Both the position numbers and the translations under genes were made by a program. A stretch of DNA of 64,000 nucleotides from Portulaca oleracea. Lineage: Eukaryota > Streptophyta > Magnoliopsida > Caryophyllales > Portulacaceae. How positions within the stretch are numbered: position 1 is the first letter of the stretch; the number at the start of each line of letters is the position of its first letter. Below, in pieces: positions 45,803 through 57,763 of this stretch. The DNA lies in assembly GCA_029582165.1 (NCBI GenBank), contig CM055884.1, positions 18,197,037 through 18,261,036 of the forward strand, in the 5' to 3' direction. Below the pieces are notes generated by a model. That model was not told the origin of the DNA and ran no database searches. It was given only the letters and a program-made list of their open reading frames with translations.

Positions 45803-46760
45803 TCATATATTATCATGAACATCAAAGGTCTTTTCATCAGGTATGAGTTCCTCAAGGGTTTCAAGTGAAACTGAAGGTTGTGAAAAGGGAATAGAAGCAT
45901 GGAATAAATCATCGGGATTAGAGAGTACAATATTTTCAGGATGCTTGTTGGGAAATTCTAATTCATTATTAATTTTCTCGCTTGATTCCTCATAAACACT
46001 ATCAACTGAATCATGATGAAAATCATCTTTAGTTTCTAACCCATAGGTCTCACTCACCTTAGACCTCATCCTCTTGTCGAGTATTGTTTTGGTTATCCTT
46101 TGAGGAAACGGTATGGGCGGTATATAGACTCTTTGGTTAGTTACCGGTGGGTTACTTGGTCCTTTCTTATTGCCTTGGATGGCAACATCTACTGGTGGTT
46201 TGTTTTCTAGTTCAGATTCTCCAGGTTCCTCATAAATAAAATCAACTGAATCATGACGAAGATTATCTGTGTCCCTATAATCTAATCCATAAGGTTCACT
46301 CACCTCAAACCCCGTCGACTAAGAAAAAGGTAAGGGAGTATCATGCAAGTTAAAAACACCATCAGTAGTGTTTTTAGGTAAACTAGGATAAGAAGGATCA
46401 TCTAGACTGACTGCTAAAGGGAAGGGAGACTTGTTAGAGTCACATATTCCATCATTAGAATTGGAAGAATTTGAACTATGGTCAATGCGATGCAACAAGT
46501 CCATCAAGTCAACAACTTTAGCAGCACTAGGGCAAGTAGAATCATCATAGAAGAAAGGCATAAAGCCAAGTTACTGAATTACAAGGTTTGATGTAGGAAT
46601 TAGCATGAAACGCACAAGGATTAAAGTATTCAGTTGCACGATTAGAAATTTTAAAATCATGTGTATCATGTTCGAGCAATTCAAGTAAATTCCAAGCTTT
46701 ATCAACAGATTTTTTCGAAAAACCAAAATAATACAAAAGACTACGGGTCTCTATATTCAC
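45803..46760 (-). pseudogene. Gag-side leader frames of the nested element
   Basis: Three consecutive minus-strand frames (46545-46760, 46319-46561, 45803-46303). The first reads SLLYYFGFSKKSVDKAWNLL and ELLEHDTHDFKISNRATEYF, the second is Ser/Asn/Asp-rich. The third contains a repeated unit (SEPYGLDYRDTDNLRHDSVD and SETYGLETKDDFHHDSVDSV), about 85 residues apart. The ordering and coding-like composition suggest one former protein broken by two stops or shifts. I do not recognise the family. The position directly after the primer site suggests a gag-region product. Not a polymerase. Confidence 0.45.
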
Positions 46761-47002
46761 ACCTTCGAAAACAATATAAAGAATTTCACGTTATCGAAAC
46801 ATAATATCATGTTGAGAAAAGCAGAAAAGCGCTCAAAATAACGCCAAAATAATTCATGATCAAATTGAGGAAAATAAAGATGTGCTATATTTTTTTGGAT
46901 TTTTGACATTTTTTAATTTTATTTGATTTTAGGGTTTTAAGAAAAGCAGTAAAAACCTAGTCAACCAGAGTCTTTCGTTTAATGGCAGTTAGGGAAATAA
47001 GT

Positions 47003-47022
47003 CCCCGACAACGGCGCCAAAA
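47003..47022 (-). other. Primer-binding site (tRNA-Asp type)
   Basis: Minus-strand TTTGGCGCCGTTGTCGGGGA, matching the usual TGGCGCCGTTGCCGGGGA except T for C at one position. It lies immediately inside the 5' LTR. Confidence 0.82.
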
Positions 47023-47025
47023 ACT

Positions 47026-48733
47026 TGATGTGCCTAAAATGTGTTAGGTATCTACCTTAAGTGTACGACTCTAAGTAGTATATAAATGTCGTTCTCTCTC
47101 AGGGACTTGTGTTCAACTACGCACTAAGCTAGTTCACTACAAAGGATGCTAGGTCGTTCAAAAAGGTTGTGTGAATAAGAAATCTAAGGAAATAAATAAG
47201 GAAGATAAAATCTTTATAGGTTTTATCAGATAATTAAGGAATTTTAGGGGAGTCCACTCTAGTTAATCAATCAATTAAGAGGTGATTTAAGTTAAGGTTG
47301 TATTGGTAGTGCCGGGGTCCATAATCTTTCTGAGGCCTTTCACAGCAATCTTTCGATTTGAGATGAGTTACAAAGATTTGACTAAACACCTATTTTCATA
47401 GCTATTTAACCTAATCAAAGATAAGAACTGATTATAATTGACCCTAAGTAAGAAACCATTATTTCTAACTATTTTCTAGCCTATTCAATCTTTGTCTTTC
47501 CAATTTAAAATACAAACTTTCGTTCCGATATTAAGAATCTAACCCAAGTAAGAGGAGATCAATCACTTACTATGACAGACAAAACACGAAGATTAAACAA
47601 CTGAATTAAAACCTAAAACTGAAATCACACACTATAAATTAATCAAGAAACATTGAGTTTGTCCCCAAAACGAGGAATCTAGGTACTCATGATAATTAAA
47701 CTAGGAAAACAATAATGAAAATTGAGTAACAAAACATAAGAAAAATAAAGAATAAACTAAACATCCGAGTCGTCGAATTCGATCTCTTCGTGTCACTCGA
47801 TTTGATCTCCTTCTCCTCCTCTTTTGTTCCTAATCTACTGGAGCGGCTCCCCGAAGGGAGGGAAAATTAATTAAACCTAGACTAAAGTTTTTACGGAATA
47901 AAACTATCAATTCTTGGATAATTAGACAATGGAGGCGGAGGGTTTTTATTCTCCCCCGAAGGGAGAGAGCTTTTGGAATAAAACCCTAAAGCTAAGTTGC
48001 CCCCCAATGATGCAGCGGACGTTTGGCTTTTATACGAGACGACCAAGATGCAGCCAGCGGGTACATGCACGCTGCCAACATGTCTTGCGAATGTCGGTTC
48101 TACCATGGGCGCTGCCATGGTCGAAATGGACGCTGCAAGCGTGCAGCAGCTTGGGCGTGAAGTTGTCGCTGTCGGTGGGCAATGTGGGCGCTGGTGAGGG
48201 ACGAAGGCACGTTGCTAGGGGATGCAACGCTGCTAGTGTGCACTTGGGCTGGGCAGCATGTGATGTAGCTGCTGTCGTGATCTAGCGCTGATGGAGGAAG
48301 GGTCTTGCTGTGCGTGTTGCTTGCTGAGCATTGGTGATGTATGTTTTAACGCTGGCAGTGGGGTGTAAATGGGTGTGATGCAGCTGCTGTGTGGAACGTA
48401 TGCATGCTACTATTGCTAAAATTTTGCTGCACTACTTATCTTTCTCTTCATCTTTCCTTTGATTCTCCAACTATATTTCTTTCTTTCAATTTCTTCTCCT
48501 TTATCTTCTCCTTCTGTTATTTATAATTCTTCAAATCTCTTTCTTTTCTTCAATTTCTTCACCATTTCTTTACTTTTTAGGGGGATTTCACTAAAATTTG
48601 CAAAACAAACCAATTCTCGACCAAGTGAAGAATATTGCATAAATTTGATATAAAAACACTAGATTATATTAGAAAATTGACTAAAATATACAAGTTAATT
48701 ACCTAATAAATACTATAAAATATTCACTTATCA
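47026..48733 (-). repeat. 5' LTR of the nested element (longer copy)
   Basis: 1708 bp. The extra block (about 47778-48158) contains a CCCCCGAAGGGAGAGAG phrase and its partner CTCCCCGAAGGGAGGG, and GC-rich sequence. The plus-strand frames here (VHLGWAACDVAAVV and others) are shared with the left LTR and are not genes. Confidence 0.88.
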
Positions 48734-48738
48734 ACACA

Positions 48739-50140
48739 CATGCACACACTTAACCCCGGGGAAGTAGCACTTATTAGGCATCCCTAATCTATTGACAACT
48801 CCCCTACAGAATGCCGCGAACCTAGTCTTTGGGGATGTTGCTTGAACCCGCATTTACGTCTCGTTTGAATTATTAATCAAATTTAATATCACACCTTTCC
48901 AAAATCAATCAATCCAATCCCGATTTCGAAAACCATTTCCAAATTACACATAAAGGACTATGCACATTTAATCAACTCAAAGAACATAATTCAACATCCA
49001 AAATAGACCGTCAATTTTCACCATAAAATCCCTTTGGGATGCAAAATTGCAAAACTTAAAAATCAACAAAACACTTAAAGTGCATACAAGAGATTTGGGA
49101 CATAGACATTACCTGGAGGTTTTCACTTCACTTCAACAACTTCACTTCACTTCAACAACTGCACTGTAGCTCACTAAACAAGTCGGCCTAACCCAAACCT
49201 GTAAAGGAATAAATTCTAATTAAAACTAGCTAAAGAAAGTTAATAACACACACTTCTAACCTTAAACTTTCCAAAAGGACATCAACTAACCCTTAACTTC
49301 CACAAGTAGAACTACCGAACTTTCCTCAAGTTATTTTCATAAACAATCAATATAAGACTTCTTTCATTTACTTCTCCAAAACTAGATCGATTTTCAACCT
49401 CGAATTTAGAGATCATAACTCGGTCTCCCGACATCGGATGAAGATGATTTATACATTTCTAGAACCTCAAAGAATCCTCTACAACTCCTAGTTTGATCAC
49501 AGAACCAGTCACATACTCCAAAGGGTTCAATAATAACAATACTAATAATAACAGTGGTTTAAATTTACACCATTTTGGAAAAATAATTATCTCATTCCAT
49601 ACTCAATGAATACTTAAAACCCCGGAGCCATATTAACCTACACTCTTTAAGATACCTATAGCCGAAACATTTTGATTTAATTCCACCTCTACAATTTATG
49701 GTAGATTTTCAAAATCGCACTTAGAACCTGTCCCAAATAATTCCATAATTCGTCCTTCGCAAAACCCACTAATCTTTTCCCAATTCCAATTAATGCCTCC
49801 ATACGCATCCCAAACTTTAACATATTCAATAACTCTACTCCCAAGGGCATAATCAATAATAACGATCATAAACTTGAAACCATAGATTAGTAACAGTGAT
49901 AATAACGACAAAAAAAAAGTATTTACTATGAAAAAATAAATCACACAAATAGGATTTTGAAAACTCAATTTAAAACAATTAAAATCATCAAAATATAAAT
50001 TCTAAATTACAACTCAGTAAATAAAAAAGTAATAATAATTTTAACAACAAAACTACCTATTTATGATAGAAGGATTTAGAACAAAATAATATAGGATTAG
50101 GGTTAGGGTTTTAGGTTTAGAGTTAGGGTTTATATACCCC
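48739..50140 (-). other. LTR body (part of the TGTAACGACCC 3' LTR), no gene
   Basis: Continues the LTR interrupted at 41410 and matches about 56035-57440. No coding features. Confidence 0.6.
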
Positions 50141-50311
50141 AAAGGAGAAGGGAGGATTGCTTGTGGTTGAGGGTGGCGGCAGCAGCGATGCTCGTGGTCA
50201 GGGAATGCGGTGAAGCAGGTGGTCGGTGGTGACGCTCGTAGGCGGTGGAGTAGGTGGTCGGTGGTGATGCTCATAGGTGGCGGCGGTAGGAAGAACGACA
50301 CTAGGCAAAAC

Positions 50312-50314
<3 letters not shown>

Positions 50315-50352
<38 letters not shown>

Positions 50353-50484
50353 TGAAGAAGGAAACTGGGAGAAGGTAGTGGTTCCGACGACTGTGTGTAG
50401 CGGTCGTGCCCGGGGGATGGTGGTCGACTGGACGACGACGTCCGAAGCGATGGTCGGTGGCACTGATGCCGGTTGGTTGCACAA

Positions 50485-50531
<47 letters not shown>
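50315..50531. repeat. (GA)n microsatellites in the left LTR
   Basis: Two GA tracts (about 50315-50347 and 50488-50531) on either side of GC-rich sequence. The right LTR has one equivalent tract at 57722-57761. They generate the Ser/Leu- and Arg/Glu-repeat frames seen in all readings. Confidence 0.9.
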
Positions 50532-50534
<3 letters not shown>

Positions 50535-51253
50535 CGAGCTCGCAAAATAACATAGGTCGCTGGGGCTTCTGGGCCATGGCGACAGCAAACCTGGAGGTGG
50601 TGACAAATCATGGCGGCGGTGTCGATGTCAGCGCGTCTACAGGTGGTGGTCGGCGGTCCTGTAGGTGGTCGGGCAGAGAGAAAAGAGAGGGGGAGAGCTA
50701 GAGAGTGTGAAAGATGTGTGAGATTGAGGGTGGTGGTTATGGGGTGTAGTTTTCGACGACTGGGAGGCTCTTCGACGACGGTTTTGGTGGCCAAGGGTCG
50801 GCGGCAGTCAACAGCAGTTAGCAGAGTTGGTTGGGTGAGGGAGGAAGCAAGAGAAAGTGAAGTTAAGGTTTTCATATCTAGGGTTTAATTACTAGGGTTT
50901 TGGGAGATAAAAGGTATGTATAACGAATAAAATTTTTATAAAAACTAAAATAATTATAAATAGCCTGGCTGAAATAATAGTTATTATAGTAATATTAATT
51001 TTCAAAGTTTCATAAATAATTAACACCAAAATTGAGAAAAATAGCCAACGTAAAATAATAAATAAAAATAAATATTATCTAAACACATAAACTTACCACA
51101 ATACCCGTGCAACACTACTCGTTTTAGCCTCTCGACGGTCCTATGAGCTCAATAGTTAACAGATAATTTCATAGAATAATCAGAATCAAAATAAAATACT
51201 AACGACATAACGATAAATATATTTAAAATTTTCGGGGTTTTTCATTATTACAC

Positions 51254-54200
51254 CCTTAAAAGAAGTTTCGTCCTCAAAACTTAAAATCATATTTAACGGA
51301 TTGGCTAGCTAAACTAACGGTGTAGCCAACCAAAACTCAGGGTTTTACATCATGACCCCCTTAAAAGAAGTTTCATCATCAAAACTTAAACATATATACT
51401 CGAACCAGTTAGGCTTCATGGAATTTTCATCCATCCTAGGAGAGGAGTCTCACGTGTTCCATCATAACACCAGATCATCACATCTACTTTCCATGATGAG
51501 TAGGAGCATCCCATATGTTATACGCTCACAAATTATCTAAGCTCACAAGTAGCTAACTCTAAGAACAATCCTTTGTTTCCATTCCCAATGTAATGCTTAA
51601 TCATCTCCCGAATGCATGGCTTAAGGTCATTCTCACTCTGGACGTCCCTAACTAGAGCCAACAACTTATAACCAAGTCTAAACCCAATTTTTTTTAACCT
51701 TAATCATCCTCATTGGCAATCCTCCAAGTCGTTCATTAAATCCTTATCAACATGCACAACAGATAATTAGGTTTCTAATATCTCCAATCAAAACCTTTTT
51801 TTTTTTTTTTTTGCTTCCGATCCAAGGTGACATAAAATAAAGCTAGTTTCTCAACAATTCTTATATATAAACCCAAGATAGTATATAATTCTAGTTATCC
51901 CGCAAAAATGCCTAAACGCGCCCTCAAGGAAGGCCAAAATGCCTATGGTTCCTTTAACTTAGTTGTACGATTCTCCTTACTTCCCTTCTCCTAGATCACA
52001 ATTATGGTTACCACCACAAGCTTGTTAAGTACCTTATATATGTGTGTGACATGACTCCCTCAAGATAACCTTATTACCCATATTAGAGTTAGAAGTCATG
52101 TCAAGTACTGACATGGTGCCTCAAAATTCAAATCAGTATAGGGCTTATAACTAAAAGGTATGTGTGATTACCCAAGACATGATCAATGTTGCAATTAATT
52201 TGCTAATAATCCTTTCACTCCAAAACATTTAATCACGCCCCCCCCCCCCCCAAAAAAAAAAAACTTCTTACCCACTTACAGATGCCCAACAAAACTAGTA
52301 CTTACCAGCCATTATCCTCCCGACCCACTCAAAAGGAGTTTCGTCTTTGAAACTCGAACAATAGCACACCAACCAACACCTAACAGGAATCAAGCTTATA
52401 ACCTAATAATGCTTAAAATTGTTTGTTGACCTTCTGTAATTCCCAAAATTAGATTATACTCAGATGCAGCTTAAAAGTTTCCATGTACTCAACCATCAAA
52501 ATAATCTTATATCACCGAATCCGTCTTGGAACCACTAGTTGGGGAGATCACTTCCATCCTATATTTCAAGCGCGCAAACATGAGATGATATCCTTCCTCC
52601 GTACATCTCGTTACTCATTTCTTTTAGCGATAATCGTTGTAACTCACATATAAGTAAGCAAGGCGTGATCAGACACTTCACTTAACTCCTCCAACATCCT
52701 AAGCAGTAGATGCTCATTATATCGAATTTCCTCCCTAATAGTTCTGGATGATCGAAATTGACATCAATAGAAGTTGACCAACCATAGAAAGAAATGACAC
52801 CACTAAACATGTGATAATTAAACGAACTCAAATTTGGGTGATGTTCAATAGAATTAATCAGATAATTGCTCCAAAAATTGATCAATTAGAAACAAACTTT
52901 CGCAGATAATGTTGAGACAACCCAATCAGATGATGTTCAGTCATAACTTAAGCTCATAGGAGACCCCGAATTATGAAATTCCAACATAAACTCACTTTTA
53001 ACATTGAAGGAGAAACGCTAAAATCAAAAATTCACATATCAAGAGCATCTCCATCCCATATTAAATTACTCTTCCAAAGTGTCACTTTGCCACTTTTAAT
53101 GATCTACTCATCCCGAAACCTTCAAAACTTGTAGGTCATGTAATAATAACTGCAATACTCCAACTCAACCACAACAACCTCAAATTACATCACCAAAATT
53201 CCCATTGACCACATAGTTCATCCCCATTCCTTGATTCAACAACCTTTGTAATTACATCAAGATCCCTATAAGTACACTAACTCTACTTATACTTAACTCA
53301 ACATTACTTTAAAAGTATTCACTCACTTTAATACTTTAAAAAACAAAAATTAGATCTAAACCTTAGCTTAAAGTCCCATAATAATTACTAAAAAGTCAAG
53401 TTTAAACATACGATTGTTTGCAGACTCTTCATCTTGTTTCCTTATCTCAAAACGGGTTTCTCTCTCCTTAAAAGTGATTCTTTAAACCCAAGACCTCGAC
53501 CAAACTACGCACAATCCCTATATTACACGTAGGCCCTTTATCTAACCTGAATACCCAAAAAGGGTCAACTTTATTTAGTTTTACTGAAAGTCTCCAATTA
53601 ACTTACCACTTAAAACCGAGTTGAACTTACAATTATCTGCACAACCTTCACCTCAACTATCTACTTCAAAATCCATTTTGAACCCTCGTGATTCCTTTAA
53701 TGGTATTACTTTAGATTTAAAACCTCGATAGAACCATGCATAATCCCACTCTTTACCTCGATACCATCTTCTTAACTCCAATGCAAGGAGAGCCAACTTT
53801 GAACCCAACTTTATCCTAGAGGTCCTCCTAAGCACTCTCTCAGTCCCCTAATCAAGGTCAAGTCCTTATTTCATCTCATAATCATAAATATACGTGGCGT
53901 GACAACCAGTGACATTATCTACTTCCTGCTGAAAGTAAATAAATAAATAAATAAATAATAACTAGAGCCCGTCATGCTATGTCTCTTCCCTTTGCTTGTC
54001 ATCATTCATTATTCTCGGCTAACTTTAATCCTTATAGTCCATGTGATAACATCTCAAAGCCCAATTCCGAACTTCATTCCAGTAAGCCAAATACATAGGG
54101 ATAACAATACTAGGAAGCTCCAACAAACATGCTAACCTCAATTACATAACGTCATACTTATATTTACTAGAAGTTTTCAATGAGGCCTATCACCTAAAAG

Positions 54201-55405
54201 CCAAGTTCCGCTTAAGATCAGGTCACCCCAATACCATAAGATTAAAGCCAAACTCAACTTTACATAAAATTTCCATGCGCTCTCCAAGTACATGACTCCA
54301 AGTTAGTCCCAAAGTTTACCTTGGATCTAAAGCATGTAGTAGTGATCAACTACCCCATTTACTCCCATTAATACTATTTAGAAGTAAGCCCACCTGAGCC
54401 TATTTGTACATTCCTTGATATTCATTATCCCTAGTTAACCCAAACATCATAGTCTACACACCAACATAGAAAAAAAAAAATTGAAAACCTTACCAAATTG
54501 CACTTAACCTGTTTAAATAGAATATATGAGGGGCCCGCTCAACATACTAAAGATAACAAACCATAAACTGTTCAACCTAAAACAGCATAACCCAAACCTC
54601 AACCCATAACTCAAACCTCAATACTTTAACACCAAGATTATATTCAACCCTTAGCTTGAAGTCTCATACCCGCTCTTCAAAGTCAAGTGCAGACATACGA
54701 TAGTCCACGAAATCCGAATTCATCTCCACATCATTATCCCATAATTAAGTTTTTTTTCCCTCAAAAGTGACCAATGACCTCGACCAAAACCAAGTGTAAT
54801 TCACAATACTACTCCTACATCTTTCATTCAAGCCACCTTAATACCTAGATGACCCAATCTAAAACCCAACTTTACCGTAGCAAATTTTCTTTATCATGTA
54901 GTATTCAGGCCAACAATCAAAGTCAAACCCAAATGCACATTAAAACCAACAAAATGTTGTGATGATCAGTTACACTATATACTTCATGCTCAAAAGCTTA
55001 GAGCAAGCATGTTATAGTACATTCTTATCCTCAACACTCATTACTCTTACTTAATCCTTTTAACCATAATCCAAACCCCAAATGCTCGATAAACAAAAAC
55101 TGAAGCCTTACTTAATGGGGAACAAATCTTTTTTTTTATTTTTTTATAGATACCCCAAAGATTCACGCCAAACACATTATTTCTAGCTTCACAACTTCAC
55201 AATTAACATTAACCTTATGCATAACATCCTTGGTATGAGAGAAACAAGTCAACTCACGTTGAAATGAACCTATTAACAAAAACATGAAAGAATACTCAAT
55301 TCGATGCAACCCAACCCACACCTACACCCACACTCCGATTTTAACTTCCTAAGTTCTAACTAACGACCTAATAGACACTTAGGAGCTACTAGGTCACAAT
55401 CAAGA
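51254..55405 (-). other. Interior of the TGTAACGACCC element, non-coding
   Basis: No frame longer than about 67 codons and no recognisable domain. Next to the left LTR the minus strand encodes SFEDETSFKG (51254-51285), reminiscent of the last residues of Gypsy polyproteins. The same stretch recurs at 51355-51389 and, less well, at about 52329-52352. Simple runs occur at about 51799-51821 (T), 52238-52263 (C then A) and 53936-53959 (TAAA). I interpret this as decayed pol 3' sequence plus filler. Confidence 0.5.
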
Positions 55406-55418
55406 GCTCTGATACCAT
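55406..55418 (-). other. Primer-binding site (tRNA-Met type)
   Basis: Minus-strand TGGTATCAGAGCT two bases inside the right LTR. Confidence 0.82.
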
Positions 55419-55420
55419 TC

Positions 55421-57718
55421 TGTAACGACCCAAAAATTCAATTATAAATTTAAACGGTCAAAGCCTAATGTTGAATAACATTCACAGCGAAAGTTTCATT
55501 TCAATTAGGCGTTACTGCCGTATCCCTGAAGGAATACAAGGCAAGAAAGGGAAGAAAGTACAGATGAAAATTATTACTTCGATTTAATAATTAAAAACAA
55601 CTTCTTTGGTTCAACCAACATAAAGAAATAACAATTAACGAACCTAAGTCTACACACATAACTATCTAATTCATTTTATCCTCAACTCTAAACTTCATAA
55701 CTATCGACCTCGCTTCTAATTCTCATTCCCAGCATCGAAATCTTCACCTGAAAACGAAACATTTAAAAACATGAGGAGGACTCAACAGTGTCTACCCCTA
55801 ACCGTTAACGTAATTTAAAATCCATTTTTCAATTCATTTTTGGGGAAGAAATGAACAAGTCAAATCTTTTTGCAAACTTATTTTCCCAACCAACCATAAT
55901 AATCTTTCACAAATTTATTAAGTGGGCGGACCTTGCCTATTTGGCCCCCGAAGTCCACGATATCGCATATAATCATATCTCAATATCGTCACAATCTCAA
56001 TAATAAGGATGACCATCCATTTCACACACGTGCACACACTTCACCGCGGGGAAGCAACACTTATCAGACATCCCTTATCTCTTGACAACTCCCCTACAAG
56101 ATGTCATGAACCTAGTCTTAAGGGATGTTGCCTGAACCCGCATTTACGTCTCGTATAAATTATTAGTCAAATTTAATATCATACATTTCTAAACTCAATC
56201 AATCCAATCCCAATCCCCAATGACATTTCCAAATTACACATAAAGGATTTTCCACATTTAATCAACTCAAAGAACATAATTCAACATCCAAAATAAACAG
56301 TCAATTTTCACTATAAAATCCCTTCGGGATGCAAAATAGCAGAACAACTTAAAAATCAACAAAACACTTAAAGTGCATTATAGTGGGATTTAGGACATAG
56401 ACATTACGTGGAGGACTTCAATTCACTTCAATAGCTTCACTTCACTTCAACAACCGCACTTGAGCTCACTAAACAAGTCGGCCAAACCCGAACTTATAAA
56501 TGAAAAAATTCTAATTAAAACCGCTAAAGAAATTTAATAACACACACTTCTAACCTTAAACTTTCCAAAAGGACATCAACTAACACTTAACTTCCATATG
56601 TAGACCAACCGAACTTTCCTCAAGTTATTTTCATAAACAATCAACATAAGACTTTTTCTTTTACTTCTCGAAAACTAGTTCGATTTTCAAACCCAACTTT
56701 AGAGATCATAACTCGGTCTCCCCACATCGTTTGAAGATGATTTATACCTTTCTAGAACCTCAAAGAATCCTCTACAACTCCTAGTTTGACCACAGAACCG
56801 GTCACATACTCCGAAGGGTTCAATAATAACAATACTAATAATTCCATTGGACAAATTTATGCCATTTTCATAAAATAATTATCTCATTCCATACTCAACG
56901 AATTCCTAAAACCCTAGAGCCATGTTAACCTTCAATCTTTAAGGCTCCTACAGCCCAAACATTTTGATTTAATTCCACCTCTACAATTTATGATAGATTT
57001 TCAAAATCGCACTTAGAACGTATCTCAAATAATTCCATAATTCGTCCTTCGCAAAAACCACCAATCTTTTCCAAATTCCAAGTAATGCCTCCTTACTGAT
57101 CCCAAACTTTAACATATTCAATAACTCTACTCCCAAGGGTATAATCAATAATAACGAGCAAAAACTTGAAACCCTAGATTAGTAACTATGATAATAACAA
57201 AAAAAAAAGGATTTACTATGAAAAAATAAATCACACAAATAGGATTTTATAAACTCAATTTAAAACAATTAAAATCTACAAAATATAAATTCTAAATTAC
57301 AACTCAGTAAATAAAAAAGTAATAATAATTTTAACAACAAAACTACCTATTTATGATAGAAGGATTTAGAACAAAACAATATAGGATTGAGGTTAGGGTT
57401 TTAGGTTCAGAGTTAGGGTTTATATACCCCAAAGGCGAAGGGAGGATTGCTAGTGGTAGAGGGTGGCGGCAGCAGCGGTGCTCGTGGCCAGGGAAGGCGG
57501 TGGAGCAGGTGGTCGGTGGTGATGCTCGTAGGCGGCGGTGCTGGGTAAAATGGCACCAGGCCAAAACAGAGTGAGAGAGGAGAGTGAAGAAGGAAACTAG
57601 GGGAAGACAGTGGTTCCCTTGGACTATGGGCGGCGCTCGTGCCCAGGGGACGGTGGTCGACTGGGCGACGACATCCGAAGGGATGGTCGGTGGCGTTGAT
57701 GCCGGCAAGTTGCACAAA

Positions 57719-57763
<45 letters not shown>

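Larger units (their letters stand above)
41411..48733 (-). mobile_element. Nested non-autonomous LTR element (tRNA-Asp primed, Athila-like leader)
   Basis: LTRs at 41411-42725 and 47026-48733 start TGATGTGCCTAAAA and end ATTCAYTTATCA. Five-base flanks are ATACA (41406-41410) and ACACA (48734-48738), one mismatch. The primer site next to the right LTR, minus-strand TTTTTGGCGCCGTTGTCGGG, is of the tRNA-Asp type used by Athila-like Gypsy elements, and a purine tract GCATGGGGGGATT lies inside the left LTR. The 4.3-kb interior holds only short gag-side frames and no polymerase, so it depends on other elements. It sits inside an LTR of the TGTAACGACCC element and is younger than it. Confidence 0.85.
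40523..51253 (-). repeat. 3' LTR of the TGTAACGACCC element, split by a nested element
   Basis: Parts 40523/40818-41410 and 48734-51253 together match 55421-58911 in order (for example AACAACTTCTTTG, ATGAGGA, CCGGGGAAG, ACTCCCCTACA, then the GA-rich region). The LTR ends CATTATTACA at 51253 followed by minus-strand purine tract CTTCTTTTAAGGG. GC-rich sequence and two (GA)n tracts lie at 50140-50870. Open frames there are by-products of the GA repeat. Confidence 0.82.

Noticed and set aside
50053..50888. Several overlapping frames of 90-225 residues rich in Ser-Leu or Arg-Glu
   Set aside because: They arise from (GA)n tracts read in different frames on both strands inside an LTR. The same pattern recurs at 57343-57854.
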